DNA of 64,000 nt, taken from Ruminococcus sp. (GTDB lineage Bacteria; Bacillota; Clostridia; Oscillospirales; Ruminococcaceae). The position numbers were made by a program, and so were the translations under genes. Under the pieces are notes generated by a model. The model was not told where the DNA came from. It ran no database searches and saw only the letters and a list, made by a program, of their open reading frames with translations. Location of the stretch: the NCBI GenBank assembly GCA_017478965.1, contig JAFVCV010000003.1:1-64000 (forward strand), read 5' to 3'. This document shows positions 23,209 through 30,598 of this stretch, in pieces (within the stretch, counting starts at the first letter, position 1; each line of letters opens with the position of its first letter).

Positions 23209-24889
23209 TGTCCTCACTCCTCAGTATCTCATCTAACCATCGGTACACCTCATCGGCTGCCGGGTCTTTTGAGTTTACTTGCATCATGCTCTTCTTTTCG
23301 TGCAGCGGCACCGTGCTGTCGTTTATGTAGGCATACCACCAGACATGGTCGTCCTCGACTGCCGGCAGAGTCTGCGGCTCGTCAAGGCCGTAGTCAGGGT
23401 CCCGGCAGATGCTGAGCGTATCCAGATAGTTTTCCAGGACCTCCGCTGCGTTCACATATTTGACCAGCTCTACCCCCGAAAGCTTTTTGTCATATTTGAG
23501 CATATCGTTTATCTCATCAGATCCGTACATCTGCCCGTCAGCAGCGCTGTAGACCCTGCCCCGCCAGTCCAGGAACTGCGATGCAGCTCCCCCTTTTTCA
23601 TACTCTGTGTATTTTATAAAGCAGAGGTCGGGTATTTTATGCGGCTCGTAGTTTTCATAGTACCTAGGCTCGCTGCCCTCTTCATAAACGCAAAGTCTGC
23701 TGCTGTAATAGAAAATATATATCTGCTCTCCCCATTCGTAAAAACAGATCCTATGGTTTACCGTGGGGATGCCCTCATTCAAGTGAGCTATGTCTGCTGC
23801 GGCTATGGCCTCCTTGACCTCCATAGGCTCCGTGCTGATGAGCTTGTCAATAAAAGGCTCGTTCTGAAAGCCGGCTACCCCTCCGGAAGCTCTGGTTATG
23901 TCTGCGCTGACCTTTATGAACTGCCCTTCGTCTATATCCTCCAGCTCCAAACCGTGGACCTCAGAGCAGCTGCTAAGGTCGATGATCTTATCGCCGCTGC
24001 GGAATACTATCAGCTCGGCGCCTTTTTCTTCATTTGTCCACATATAGTCTTCTATCATCTCGATCGGTATTTCAGCAAAGTCAGTCCCTGAGGTAAGAGT
24101 GGTGGGGGTATTCCCGCCCATCTCGCCGCCTATGGAGCCTTTGGCACTTTTCAGTGCTATGGGAACGCCGATGACCGCAGCCGCCCCCACAGCAGCCACT
24201 GCTATTTTCAAAGCGCTTAAACCGCTGACCTTAGCAGCAGTGCCGACTGCCGGGGCGCTCTCACCCTCCATTAGTTCCTCCAGCACAGCGCTCATAGGCG
24301 CACTGCAAAGGACCATACCTTTTTCACACAGCATCTCAAGAGAGCTGCGTATCTTCTTTCTGGCGTCAAAAAGCCTTTTTCGGGCTGCCCCCTCGGTGGT
24401 CCCCAGGGCCTTTGCCACCTCGCTGACGGGAAGCTCCTGATAGTAGTAGAGCATCACCGCATTTTTCATCTCCGGCTTTAGCCCGTCTATGACCGTGCGC
24501 AGCTCTCTTCTCCTCTCCGCATTGACCGCATAGTCCTCCGGCAGCTCCACCGGCTCGTTGAGCGAACATTCCATCATGGCGCTCTCCTGTTCCTGCTCAT
24601 TGCGAAAGCTCCCGCTGCGCTTGATCTCGTTGATCCTGTCGGCACACTTTTTGTAGGCTATAGAATAGAGCCAGCCTGCGAAGGCCCCTTCGTTCCTCAG
24701 CCCTCCGATGCCTTCCATGGCCGCTAAAAAGGTCTCAGAAACGATATCCTCGGCCCATTCCCTGCGGCCCACGTTTTTGATGACGAACATGAAAAGCTTG
24801 TCCTTGTAGGCGCTGTAAAGCCTTTCAAAGGCCCCACGGTCACCGGCCATGGCCCTTCTGACCTCCTCAGTCCTTATATCCTTATCCAT
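23201..24889 (-). CDS. ECF-type sigma factor fused to membrane helix and extracytoplasmic domain
   Basis: 562 residues. Sigma region 2 at ~10-90 (FERLYSAYKDKLFMFVIKNV, DIVSETFLAAMEG) and region 4 at ~125-185 (LPVSEVAKALGTTEGAARKR, the -35-binding helix-turn-helix). They are followed by a membrane helix at ~226-247 and a ~310-residue outer domain of unknown type. The arrangement puts sigma factor and its membrane-bound controller in one chain, so the sigma part would be tethered until released or would act at the membrane. The start at 24889 has AGGTGG upstream; an in-frame ATG at 24940 lies too far up. The closest relative in the window is the divergent gene at 25246. Confidence 0.85.
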   Translation of the reverse strand: MDKDIRTEEVRRAMAGDRGAFERLYSAYKDKLFMFVIKNVGRREWAEDIVSETFLAAMEGIGGLRNEGAFAGWLYSIAYKKCADRINEIKRSGSFRNEQEQESAMMECSLNEPVELPEDYAVNAERRRELRTVIDGLKPEMKNAVMLYYYQELPVSEVAKALGTTEGAARKRLFDARKKIRSSLEMLCEKGMVLCSAPMSAVLEELMEGESAPAVGTAAKVSGLSALKIAVAAVGAAAVIGVPIALKSAKGSIGGEMGGNTPTTLTSGTDFAEIPIEMIEDYMWTNEEKGAELIVFRSGDKIIDLSSCSEVHGLELEDIDEGQFIKVSADITRASGGVAGFQNEPFIDKLISTEPMEVKEAIAAADIAHLNEGIPTVNHRICFYEWGEQIYIFYYSSRLCVYEEGSEPRYYENYEPHKIPDLCFIKYTEYEKGGAASQFLDWRGRVYSAADGQMYGSDEINDMLKYDKKLSGVELVKYVNAAEVLENYLDTLSICRDPDYGLDEPQTLPAVEDDHVWWYAYINDSTVPLHEKKSMMQVNSKDPAADEVYRWLDEILRSEDSE

Positions 24890-25044
24890 TCGTTCCACCT
24901 GCTTTCCCCTTATTTTAATTATATCTGTCTTTATTATCAAAGTCCAGCGAAGGGGAAATATGTTACCGTGCTCCGTTCAACTTTGTAGGAACTGACAAAA
25001 TAAGAGCTTGGTTCTTGTTTAAAACAGAGAAAATGTTCTGAGAC

Positions 25045-25070
25045 TGAAATATTCAGTTAGCTTTCCCGTC
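25045..25070 (+). promoter_or_regulatory. Possible ECF-type promoter
   Basis: TGAAAT (25045-25050), 16-bp spacer, CGTC (25067-25070): the form of ECF promoters such as those of Bacillus sigma-W (TGAAAC-N16-CGT). Located upstream of the second sigma fusion, so autoregulation is possible. Short motif, so chance cannot be excluded. Confidence 0.35.
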
Positions 25071-25073
25071 CTA

Positions 25074-25102
25074 TTTACAAACACAGGATAAAGTGGTAAA
25101 AT
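25074..25102 (+). promoter_or_regulatory. Sigma-A-type promoter upstream of the 46-residue ORF
   Basis: TTTACA (25074-25079), 17-bp spacer, TAAAAT (25097-25102). The transcript would begin near 25108, right before the AGGAGG ribosome site of the small ORF at 25119. Confidence 0.55.
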
Positions 25103-25118
25103 TACTTAGGAGGCAGGT

Positions 25119-25259
25119 ATGGAACTTAGCTTAGATGAACTGATAAGCCTTGTGCTGTCAGAAATGGCGGAGGAATGTACCCCTCCGCCAAAGGAAAAGG
25201 CTCTGCGAGCCATTATCCAACAACTTATCAAGGAGGGAAAACTTAATGACCAGGGATGA
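25119..25259 (+). CDS. Small 46-residue protein overlapping the sigma-fusion start
   Basis: ATG at 25119 has AGGAGGCAGGT directly upstream and opens a 46-codon frame: acidic N-terminus MELSLDELISLVLSEMAEEC, then TPPPKEKALRAIIQQLIKEG, ending in NDQG. The stop TGA at 25257-25259 lies 14 bases inside the sigma-fusion gene, whose own AGGAGG lies within this frame. Composition is that of a small soluble, probably helical protein. Good ribosome site, own promoter and tight overlap argue that it is translated, either as a functional partner or as a coupling leader. No family recognised. Confidence 0.55.
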   Translation: MELSLDELISLVLSEMAEECTPPPKEKALRAIIQQLIKEGKLNDQG

Positions 25260-26967
25260 GATGACCGCCGCCGCCAGAGCTGCTGCCGGGGGAGATAAGG
25301 ACGCCTTTGAAAGGCTCTATAACGAATATCACGACCGCATATATTTTTTTGTTCTCAAAAATGTCCGTGATACCCATGCGGCAGAGGATATCACCCAGGA
25401 CACGTTTGTCAGGTCCATGGAGAAGATAGGGGAGCTTGACAGTCCTGAGGCCTATCTGAGCTGGCTGCACAGCATAGCATACAATAAGTGCCGTGACCTT
25501 ATCTCTGACCGGGACCGCAGCGCCTATTTCAACACAGATGAGGAATATAAGGCCGCTGTGGAGAACACGGCTCTTTGTGAGCCGCTGATGCTCCCGGAGG
25601 ACGCAGCTGTCAACAGTGAGCTGAAACAGACCCTCAAAAAGGCCATTGATAAGCTCCCTGCCGACCAGCGTTCGGCGGTCATACTTTATTATTATGATGA
25701 CCTGAGCATCAGGGAAGTGGCTGACTCTCTGAAAGTCAGCGAAAATTCCGCCGCCCTCAAGCTCCACCGGGCAAGAAAAAAGCTTCGTAACTCCATTGAA
25801 AAGCACCTCGGCGGCGGTGCGCTCTGTGCCGTGCCGATGGGCCAGCTTATGAAGTCAGCGGTTGACCAGGGCTATGCCGCCGTACTGCGCTCCGGCAGGG
25901 CCGCCGTAAGCAGCACCCTTGCGGCTAAGATAGCCGGCTTTTCCGCTGCGGGACTTATCGCCGTTTCGGTCCCGGTGGGCCTGGCCCTTCACAGCCCCGC
26001 CAACGGTCCCTCAGATGCGGACGTTTCAGGGACCGTAAACGTTTCAGAGACTGAGGTCCCCTATATCCCTGAGGAAAATAAGGACAGCAGCGAGCCGCAG
26101 AGCACCGAGCCAGAAGTGCAGAATGTAATTGATGCGGAGCTGGTGAAGTATGAACGGGACAGCCGCACTATGCTCATCATCAATGAGCCTTACGGCCTTT
26201 GCACCGCCAGGGTCCCCGATATCCAGGCACAGGAGCTGGAGGAAGATATTCTGGTCTCCGGGGTCGGTATGAAGATAAAATGGTCCGGGAACGTGGCCGA
26301 GCTTTATCCGGCGATGCTTGAAGACGTGGAGTGGGTCAAGCTGACCGGCGAGAACGTCCGTACCTTCGTTGAACCTTATTTTGACGATCTTCTCAGCCTT
26401 TGCGGGCCGGCTTATCGGGACGGTGAGACGGACTATGAGCTTATCAATGAGACTGTCTCCCTTTACAGTGCGCAAAACAATGTCTTCCCCAACTTCACAG
26501 CCGGTGAGGTCAGCGCCCTGTGCTATCTTATCGAAAACGAGCTTTACATCCGTGGCGAAACAGAGAGCGATACCGGGGCAGGGGAGGAGTCAGGTGGATC
26601 TGATATAGAAAGCGAGCCCCTGGCCGAGACCTTTGCCCTCCAGGCGGAGGGCGGCGCAAACGCACTTTACGAGATCTACGGTATCGGGTTCGACACAGGC
26701 ACCGCAGAATGGGACCACCCGGAAGATATGGATATCAACGATACTGCGGCCCGGGACGAAAGCTACGACTTTGACCATACTGATACCATGACCGCCTACG
26801 ACCTGCTGAAATACACCCTCTGGTATTTCCAGTATAACCTGACGCCTGAGATAGCTGCCGAAAACGCCGCTAAGGACATCACCCTGACCCTTGACCGTGA
26901 CAGCAGCGGACAGTACCGGGTCACCTACTGTAAGTTCGCAGATCAGGAATACAGGCCGGAGCAATAA
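25246..26967 (+). CDS. Second ECF-type sigma factor fused to membrane helix and extracytoplasmic domain
   Basis: 573 residues with the same layout as the divergent gene: sigma region 2 at ~10-90 (FERLYNEYHDRIYFFVLKNV, DITQDTFVRSMEK), region 4 at ~130-185 (LSIREVADSLKVSENSAALK), membrane helix ~226-248, then an outer domain of ~320 residues rich in acidic residues. The ATG at 25246 follows AAGGAGGG and is chosen over an in-frame ATG at 25150 whose extra 32 residues are highly basic and overlap the small ORF. The outer domains of the two fusions are not obviously alike, so they may answer different signals. Confidence 0.85.
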   Translation: MTRDEMTAAARAAAGGDKDAFERLYNEYHDRIYFFVLKNVRDTHAAEDITQDTFVRSMEKIGELDSPEAYLSWLHSIAYNKCRDLISDRDRSAYFNTDEEYKAAVENTALCEPLMLPEDAAVNSELKQTLKKAIDKLPADQRSAVILYYYDDLSIREVADSLKVSENSAALKLHRARKKLRNSIEKHLGGGALCAVPMGQLMKSAVDQGYAAVLRSGRAAVSSTLAAKIAGFSAAGLIAVSVPVGLALHSPANGPSDADVSGTVNVSETEVPYIPEENKDSSEPQSTEPEVQNVIDAELVKYERDSRTMLIINEPYGLCTARVPDIQAQELEEDILVSGVGMKIKWSGNVAELYPAMLEDVEWVKLTGENVRTFVEPYFDDLLSLCGPAYRDGETDYELINETVSLYSAQNNVFPNFTAGEVSALCYLIENELYIRGETESDTGAGEESGGSDIESEPLAETFALQAEGGANALYEIYGIGFDTGTAEWDHPEDMDINDTAARDESYDFDHTDTMTAYDLLKYTLWYFQYNLTPEIAAENAAKDITLTLDRDSSGQYRVTYCKFADQEYRPEQ

Positions 26968-27012
26968 AAAGAGTACAATAAAACGGACAAAAATCGAAAC
27001 TGCCCTATAATG

Positions 27013-27051
27013 AAAAAACAGCATGGAGATCGGCTCTCCTTGCTGTTTTTT
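27013..27051. terminator. Bidirectional terminator between convergent genes
   Basis: Hairpin with arms AAAAACAGCA and TGCTGTTTTT around an inner GGAGA/TCTCC stem; poly-A on the left and poly-T on the right serve both strands. Confidence 0.85.
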
Positions 27052-27057
27052 ATCCTT

Positions 27058-28212
27058 TCACTGTTCAACTGCCGGCACGTAGAATATTCCGTAGTTCTTC
27101 AGTCCCTGCGCCATGCTGAACTGGTCTGCGTCAAGCTCTATATAGAACCTGTAATATGGCAGGCACTGTCCCCCGGCGCTTATCTTGTATACCATGTCGG
27201 TCCGGGCGATGTCCTCTTCTCTTATCTGCCCGGTTTTAAGAAAGTCCGCAGGCACCGAGCTCTGATGCTCTCCGGCTTTCAGGGACTGAGCCGCCTGCTC
27301 AGGGCTGATAAGGGAGCAGTGGCCGATATATTCAAGACTTTGCAGAGGGTCGTTATATCTTATGACCATCAGCCTGCCCTCATCGTCCGGGGCAAATTCC
27401 GCTCCTCCCAGACTGAAACTGAGCAGTTCCTCCGCCGGGTCTGCGCTGTGTTCATAGGCCTGGTAAGTGCGGTCCTCCTCGCCGCCGAAGGTCCTGTCAG
27501 CGTATGAATACCACACCGGGTCGTCAAGTCCTGTCAGCTCGCCGTATTCGCCGCAGAGATATTCAAGGACCTTTTCTGCCTGCTCATGGTCAGTGCCGCT
27601 GTAGGTAAACTCATATCCCTCCGGCAGCTCTTTCCCCTGGAAGAAAACAGTAGTTTTCCCGCTGCCCTCTACGCTTATGACCGTTTTGCTGCTGCAAAGG
27701 CAGTCTATCCGGCAGATACCGCCCTCAGCGGCTGTAGTGTCAGTGTCAGTGATCGTCTCCCCAAGCAGGTCCGCCGCCCGCTGAGCAGCCTTTTTCATAT
27801 CCTCCTCGCTCAGAAAAACCGTTATCCCCGACATATCCGCACCGCTTTCAGCAAGGCTCCTGTATACCGGCAGCTCACTGAGACCGGAAACGTCCGGCAC
27901 CGGTACATCAAGCTCACTGATGTCGTAAGCCATCAGTCCCTCGAAGCCCATAGTGCCGAAATCAAGCTCCGTGTCAAGCTCCTGCGTACATCTTATTTTC
28001 TCCTGCCCGCCGCTGACGGTGCCAAGGGGCTTTTCTCTGCCTGCGTGATAGATCTGCGTACCTGCGATGAGCGCTATGGCCGCTGCCGCAAAAAGTCCTC
28101 CGAGCACAGGCTTCAATAAAGGCCTCACCCTCCGGCGCTGCTGCCATAGCTCCGGCACGAACCGCTCGTCTGTCTCTCCAAGGACCTCCAATAAAAGCTC
28201 GCTGTTTTTCAT
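27058..28212 (-). CDS. Putative anti-sigma factor, single-pass membrane protein
   Basis: 384 residues. A short cytoplasmic N-terminus (ELLLEVLGETDERFVPELW), one membrane helix at ~36-51 (VLGGLFAAAAIALIAGTQIY), then a ~330-residue outer domain of unknown fold. Its ATG overlaps the stop of the ECF sigma gene (ATGA at 28209-28212), the standard arrangement for a sigma factor and its membrane anti-sigma factor. The role is inferred from topology and coupling; I see no clear zinc-binding anti-sigma motif. Confidence 0.7.
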   Translation of the reverse strand: MKNSELLLEVLGETDERFVPELWQQRRRVRPLLKPVLGGLFAAAAIALIAGTQIYHAGREKPLGTVSGGQEKIRCTQELDTELDFGTMGFEGLMAYDISELDVPVPDVSGLSELPVYRSLAESGADMSGITVFLSEEDMKKAAQRAADLLGETITDTDTTAAEGGICRIDCLCSSKTVISVEGSGKTTVFFQGKELPEGYEFTYSGTDHEQAEKVLEYLCGEYGELTGLDDPVWYSYADRTFGGEEDRTYQAYEHSADPAEELLSFSLGGAEFAPDDEGRLMVIRYNDPLQSLEYIGHCSLISPEQAAQSLKAGEHQSSVPADFLKTGQIREEDIARTDMVYKISAGGQCLPYYRFYIELDADQFSMAQGLKNYGIFYVPAVEQ

Positions 28213-28760
28213 AATGTCCCGCCTTCTTTCTCCAGATAGTTTTTTAATTTGTCTCTTGTCCGCTTTAAACTCATCTTCACTGCACCCTCGCTTTGCCCGC
28301 AGCTTTTTGCGATCTCCTTCACGGGCATCATGTACCAGTACCGCAGCATGAAAAGCTCCCGGTTTTTCTCCTCCAGCGCATCAAGAAAGCTGTTGAGCTG
28401 CTCCCTCAGCACCAGTCTGTCCTCCAAAGAGCTGCCTTCGCCGATACAGCCCTCCAGCTCCTCTAAGCACAGTTCAGTTTGTCCGCCGCCTTTTTTCAAA
28501 GCTCTTTCCTGTCTGTATCTGTCTATGGCCAGGTTCCTTATTATCCTGCCCAGAAATGCCCCAAGCTTTGCCGGCCGCTGTGGCGGTATGCTCTCCCAGG
28601 CCCTCATAAGAGCATCGTTGATACATTCCTCTGCATCCTGCGCTGAGCCAAGGATGTTCACCGCTATGGCCTTTAAATATGCCCCATAGCGCTCCTGGCT
28701 CTCGCGTATGGCAGATCTGTCCCTTTTCTGGTACAGTTCCACTATCCTGCTGTCTTCCAT
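28209..28760 (-). CDS. ECF-family RNA polymerase sigma factor
   Basis: 183 residues, standard size. Region 2 at ~20-90 (YLKAIAVNILGSAQDAEECINDALMRAW) and region 4 at ~120-175 (ELFMLRYWYMMPVKEIAKSCGQSEGAVKMSLKRTRDKL). Start supported by GAGGAGGTG just upstream. Cotranscribed with the membrane protein that follows, its presumed anti-sigma factor. A candidate ECF promoter lies upstream, so it may drive its own synthesis. Confidence 0.9.
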   Translation of the reverse strand: MEDSRIVELYQKRDRSAIRESQERYGAYLKAIAVNILGSAQDAEECINDALMRAWESIPPQRPAKLGAFLGRIIRNLAIDRYRQERALKKGGGQTELCLEELEGCIGEGSSLEDRLVLREQLNSFLDALEEKNRELFMLRYWYMMPVKEIAKSCGQSEGAVKMSLKRTRDKLKNYLEKEGGTL

Positions 28761-28793
28761 CTGTTCACCTCCTCAGGCGCCTTCACTAATAAT

Positions 28794-28820
28794 GACGGAC
28801 TCTGTCCCCAAAAAGTAACA
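28794..28820 (-). promoter_or_regulatory. Possible ECF-type autoregulatory promoter
   Basis: Minus strand TGTTAC (28820-28815), 17-bp spacer, CGTC (28797-28794), about 34 bases before the sigma gene ATG at 28760. Resembles TGWAAC-N16/17-CGTC ECF promoters. Confidence 0.4.
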
Positions 28821-28845
28821 CTGAAAAAAGTTTTCCCGTCCGGGC

Positions 28846-28874
28846 TTGATTTTTATTCACGTTTGTAGTATGAT
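28846..28874 (+). promoter_or_regulatory. Promoter of the tyrosine phosphatase gene
   Basis: TTGATT (28846-28851), 17-bp spacer, TATGAT (28869-28874), 33 bases before the ATG at 28907. Confidence 0.7.
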
Positions 28875-28906
28875 AACTATCAGAGAAATGACATGAGGAG
28901 GACAGT

Positions 28907-29695
28907 ATGGTATTTGAAGGACTTAATAACACCCGTGACCTTGGGGGGCTTCCGGCCGCCGGAGGGAAGACCGTAAAACCCGGCCGGCTCTTTCGCAGCA
29001 GCCAGCTTTTTAAGGCCACAGTGAACGATATCAGGACGCTTCAGGACCTTGGCCTTACCAAGGTCATCGACCTTCGCAGCGAAGAAGAACGCCGTGAAAA
29101 GCCCGACCCTGAGCTGAAAGGGACCGGGTATATCTTTATCCCTGTCCTCAGGGACCTGGCCGCTGGGATAAGGCGGGACGAGAAAGCCGAAGGAAAGGCT
29201 GTGGAGAGCGTCATCTCCCATGGTCTGGAGGAACCGGGATTTTCAGAGAGGTATATGTGCGGCCTTTACCGTGACCTTGTCACCGACCCCTACACCGTCT
29301 CCCAGTACAGCCGATTTGTCAGAGAGCTTATGACCTCGGAAAATGAGCGGGTCCTTTGGCACTGCACTGCCGGCAAGGACCGTGCGGGCTTTGCTGCGGT
29401 GATAGTCCTGAAACTTCTCGGGGTCAGCGACGAGGATATCTTAAAAGACTATCTTTTGACCCAGACCTGTCTTGCAGGGGAAGTGGAGGAGCTTATCCGG
29501 CGGTTCGTCCCGCCCGGAGCACCGGCGGCCCTCAGCGAGTCAGTCAGGACCCTGTTCTGCGCAAAGCAGGATTTTCTTGACGCACTCTACGCTGCCGCCG
29601 ATGAGAAATACGGTTCTTTCCAGGGCTTTATTTCCACTGGCCTGAAAGTAGGCTCAGGTGAGATATCCAGGCTGCGGTCCATCTATCTGGAATGA
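28907..29695 (+). CDS. Protein-tyrosine phosphatase, IphP/Y_phosphatase3 type
   Basis: 262 residues. The signature loop HCTAGKDRAG gives Cys153 as nucleophile and Arg159 as phosphate binder (CX5R). The N-terminus GLNNTRDLGGLPA and the strand VIDLRSEEER are typical of the bacterial dual-specificity tyrosine phosphatases of this family. The general acid is probably in the YRDLVTDPY region. AGGAGGACAG precedes the ATG. Stands alone between terminators. Substrate (phosphoprotein, phosphoinositide or other) unknown. Confidence 0.88.
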   Translation: MVFEGLNNTRDLGGLPAAGGKTVKPGRLFRSSQLFKATVNDIRTLQDLGLTKVIDLRSEEERREKPDPELKGTGYIFIPVLRDLAAGIRRDEKAEGKAVESVISHGLEEPGFSERYMCGLYRDLVTDPYTVSQYSRFVRELMTSENERVLWHCTAGKDRAGFAAVIVLKLLGVSDEDILKDYLLTQTCLAGEVEELIRRFVPPGAPAALSESVRTLFCAKQDFLDALYAAADEKYGSFQGFISTGLKVGSGEISRLRSIYLE

Positions 29696-29759
29696 CATTG
29701 AATACCGGGGCAGCGAAGTATGGGCCGGTGTTTATTTCCGCCGGGGATAAACGTGGATG

Positions 29760-29791
29760 AAAAAACCGCTCTCAGAGAGGGCGGTTTTTTT
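29760..29791. terminator. Terminator hairpin, both orientations possible
   Basis: AAAAACCGCTCTC with GAG-GGCGGTTTTTTT; T-run on the plus strand and A-run on the left make it usable for the phosphatase gene and, in principle, for the convergent ogt gene. Confidence 0.75.
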
Positions 29792-29958
29792 CGCTGGATC
29801 GCTTTCAAGTCAGCATCGGGAGCTCAGTTTCACAGAAGATCATATCCTGGTATAATGCTGCCGTGAAAAATGGCTGTTGGCGCTGTCATTCGTTTCGCAA
29901 AGCCGATATGTGCCGAAGCTTTGGCTGCTTCACACCCGCAGACCGTCTGGATAGGTGT

Positions 29959-30453
29959 TTACAGGGCTTTTTCCAGTTTAAGCAGTGCGGCCTTCTTATC
30001 AAGACCGCCTGCATAGCCCCTCAGACTTCCGTCTGAGCCGACTACTCTGTGACAGGGAATGATAATTGAGACAGGATTGTGTCCCACAGCTCCCCCCACA
30101 GCCTGCGCCGACATCCGTCCGATGCCCCTCTGTCTGGCCATGATCTCTGCTATCCAGCCATAAGTAACGGTCTGTCCGAAAGGTATGGTAAGCATGATAT
30201 CACAGACCTCCCGGCGAAACGGCGTCGTCCGCAGGCTCAGCTGCGGAGTAAAACCGGGTGCTTTCCCGCTGAAATAAATGTCCAGCCATCTGACCGTCTG
30301 CCTGAAAACAGGCAGGTCACATTCAGTCTTTTCACTGCCGAGGGTGTCAGCGTAATACTTCTGTCCGTCAAACCATAGCCCTGTGAGAGCTGCGCCGTCA
30401 CTTGCAAGTGCGATGCCGCCCAGGGGGGAGGTGTAGTGGTAAATGTAAGTCAT
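29959..30453 (-). CDS. ogt: Methylated-DNA-protein-cysteine S-methyltransferase
   Basis: 164 residues. Suicide repair enzyme that takes alkyl groups from O6-alkylguanine onto its own cysteine. The active-site motif IIPCHRVV places the acceptor at Cys134. The preceding helix-turn-helix region (PFGQTVTYGWIAE, SAQAVGGAVGHNP) binds DNA, with the Arg finger in RMSAQAVG. Full family length. The ribosome site is weak and no clear promoter was found upstream. Confidence 0.93.
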   Translation of the reverse strand: MTYIYHYTSPLGGIALASDGAALTGLWFDGQKYYADTLGSEKTECDLPVFRQTVRWLDIYFSGKAPGFTPQLSLRTTPFRREVCDIMLTIPFGQTVTYGWIAEIMARQRGIGRMSAQAVGGAVGHNPVSIIIPCHRVVGSDGSLRGYAGGLDKKAALLKLEKAL

Positions 30454-30598
30454 CTCTTCATCACCGCTTTCATCAGCATTGACGCTGTCATGAAAATCAC
30501 TTCTGCTGCTAAGTATTTATGATCTGCCGCATATGCAGCTGTCGGTCTGAGCGCCATCTGTGCTGTATTTCGGCTTGCCGGACAGCCTGGCGCAAACG

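Noticed and set aside
24890-24940. Upstream start for the first sigma fusion
   Set aside because: AGGTGG is placed exactly for the ATG at 24889; the extension lacks one.
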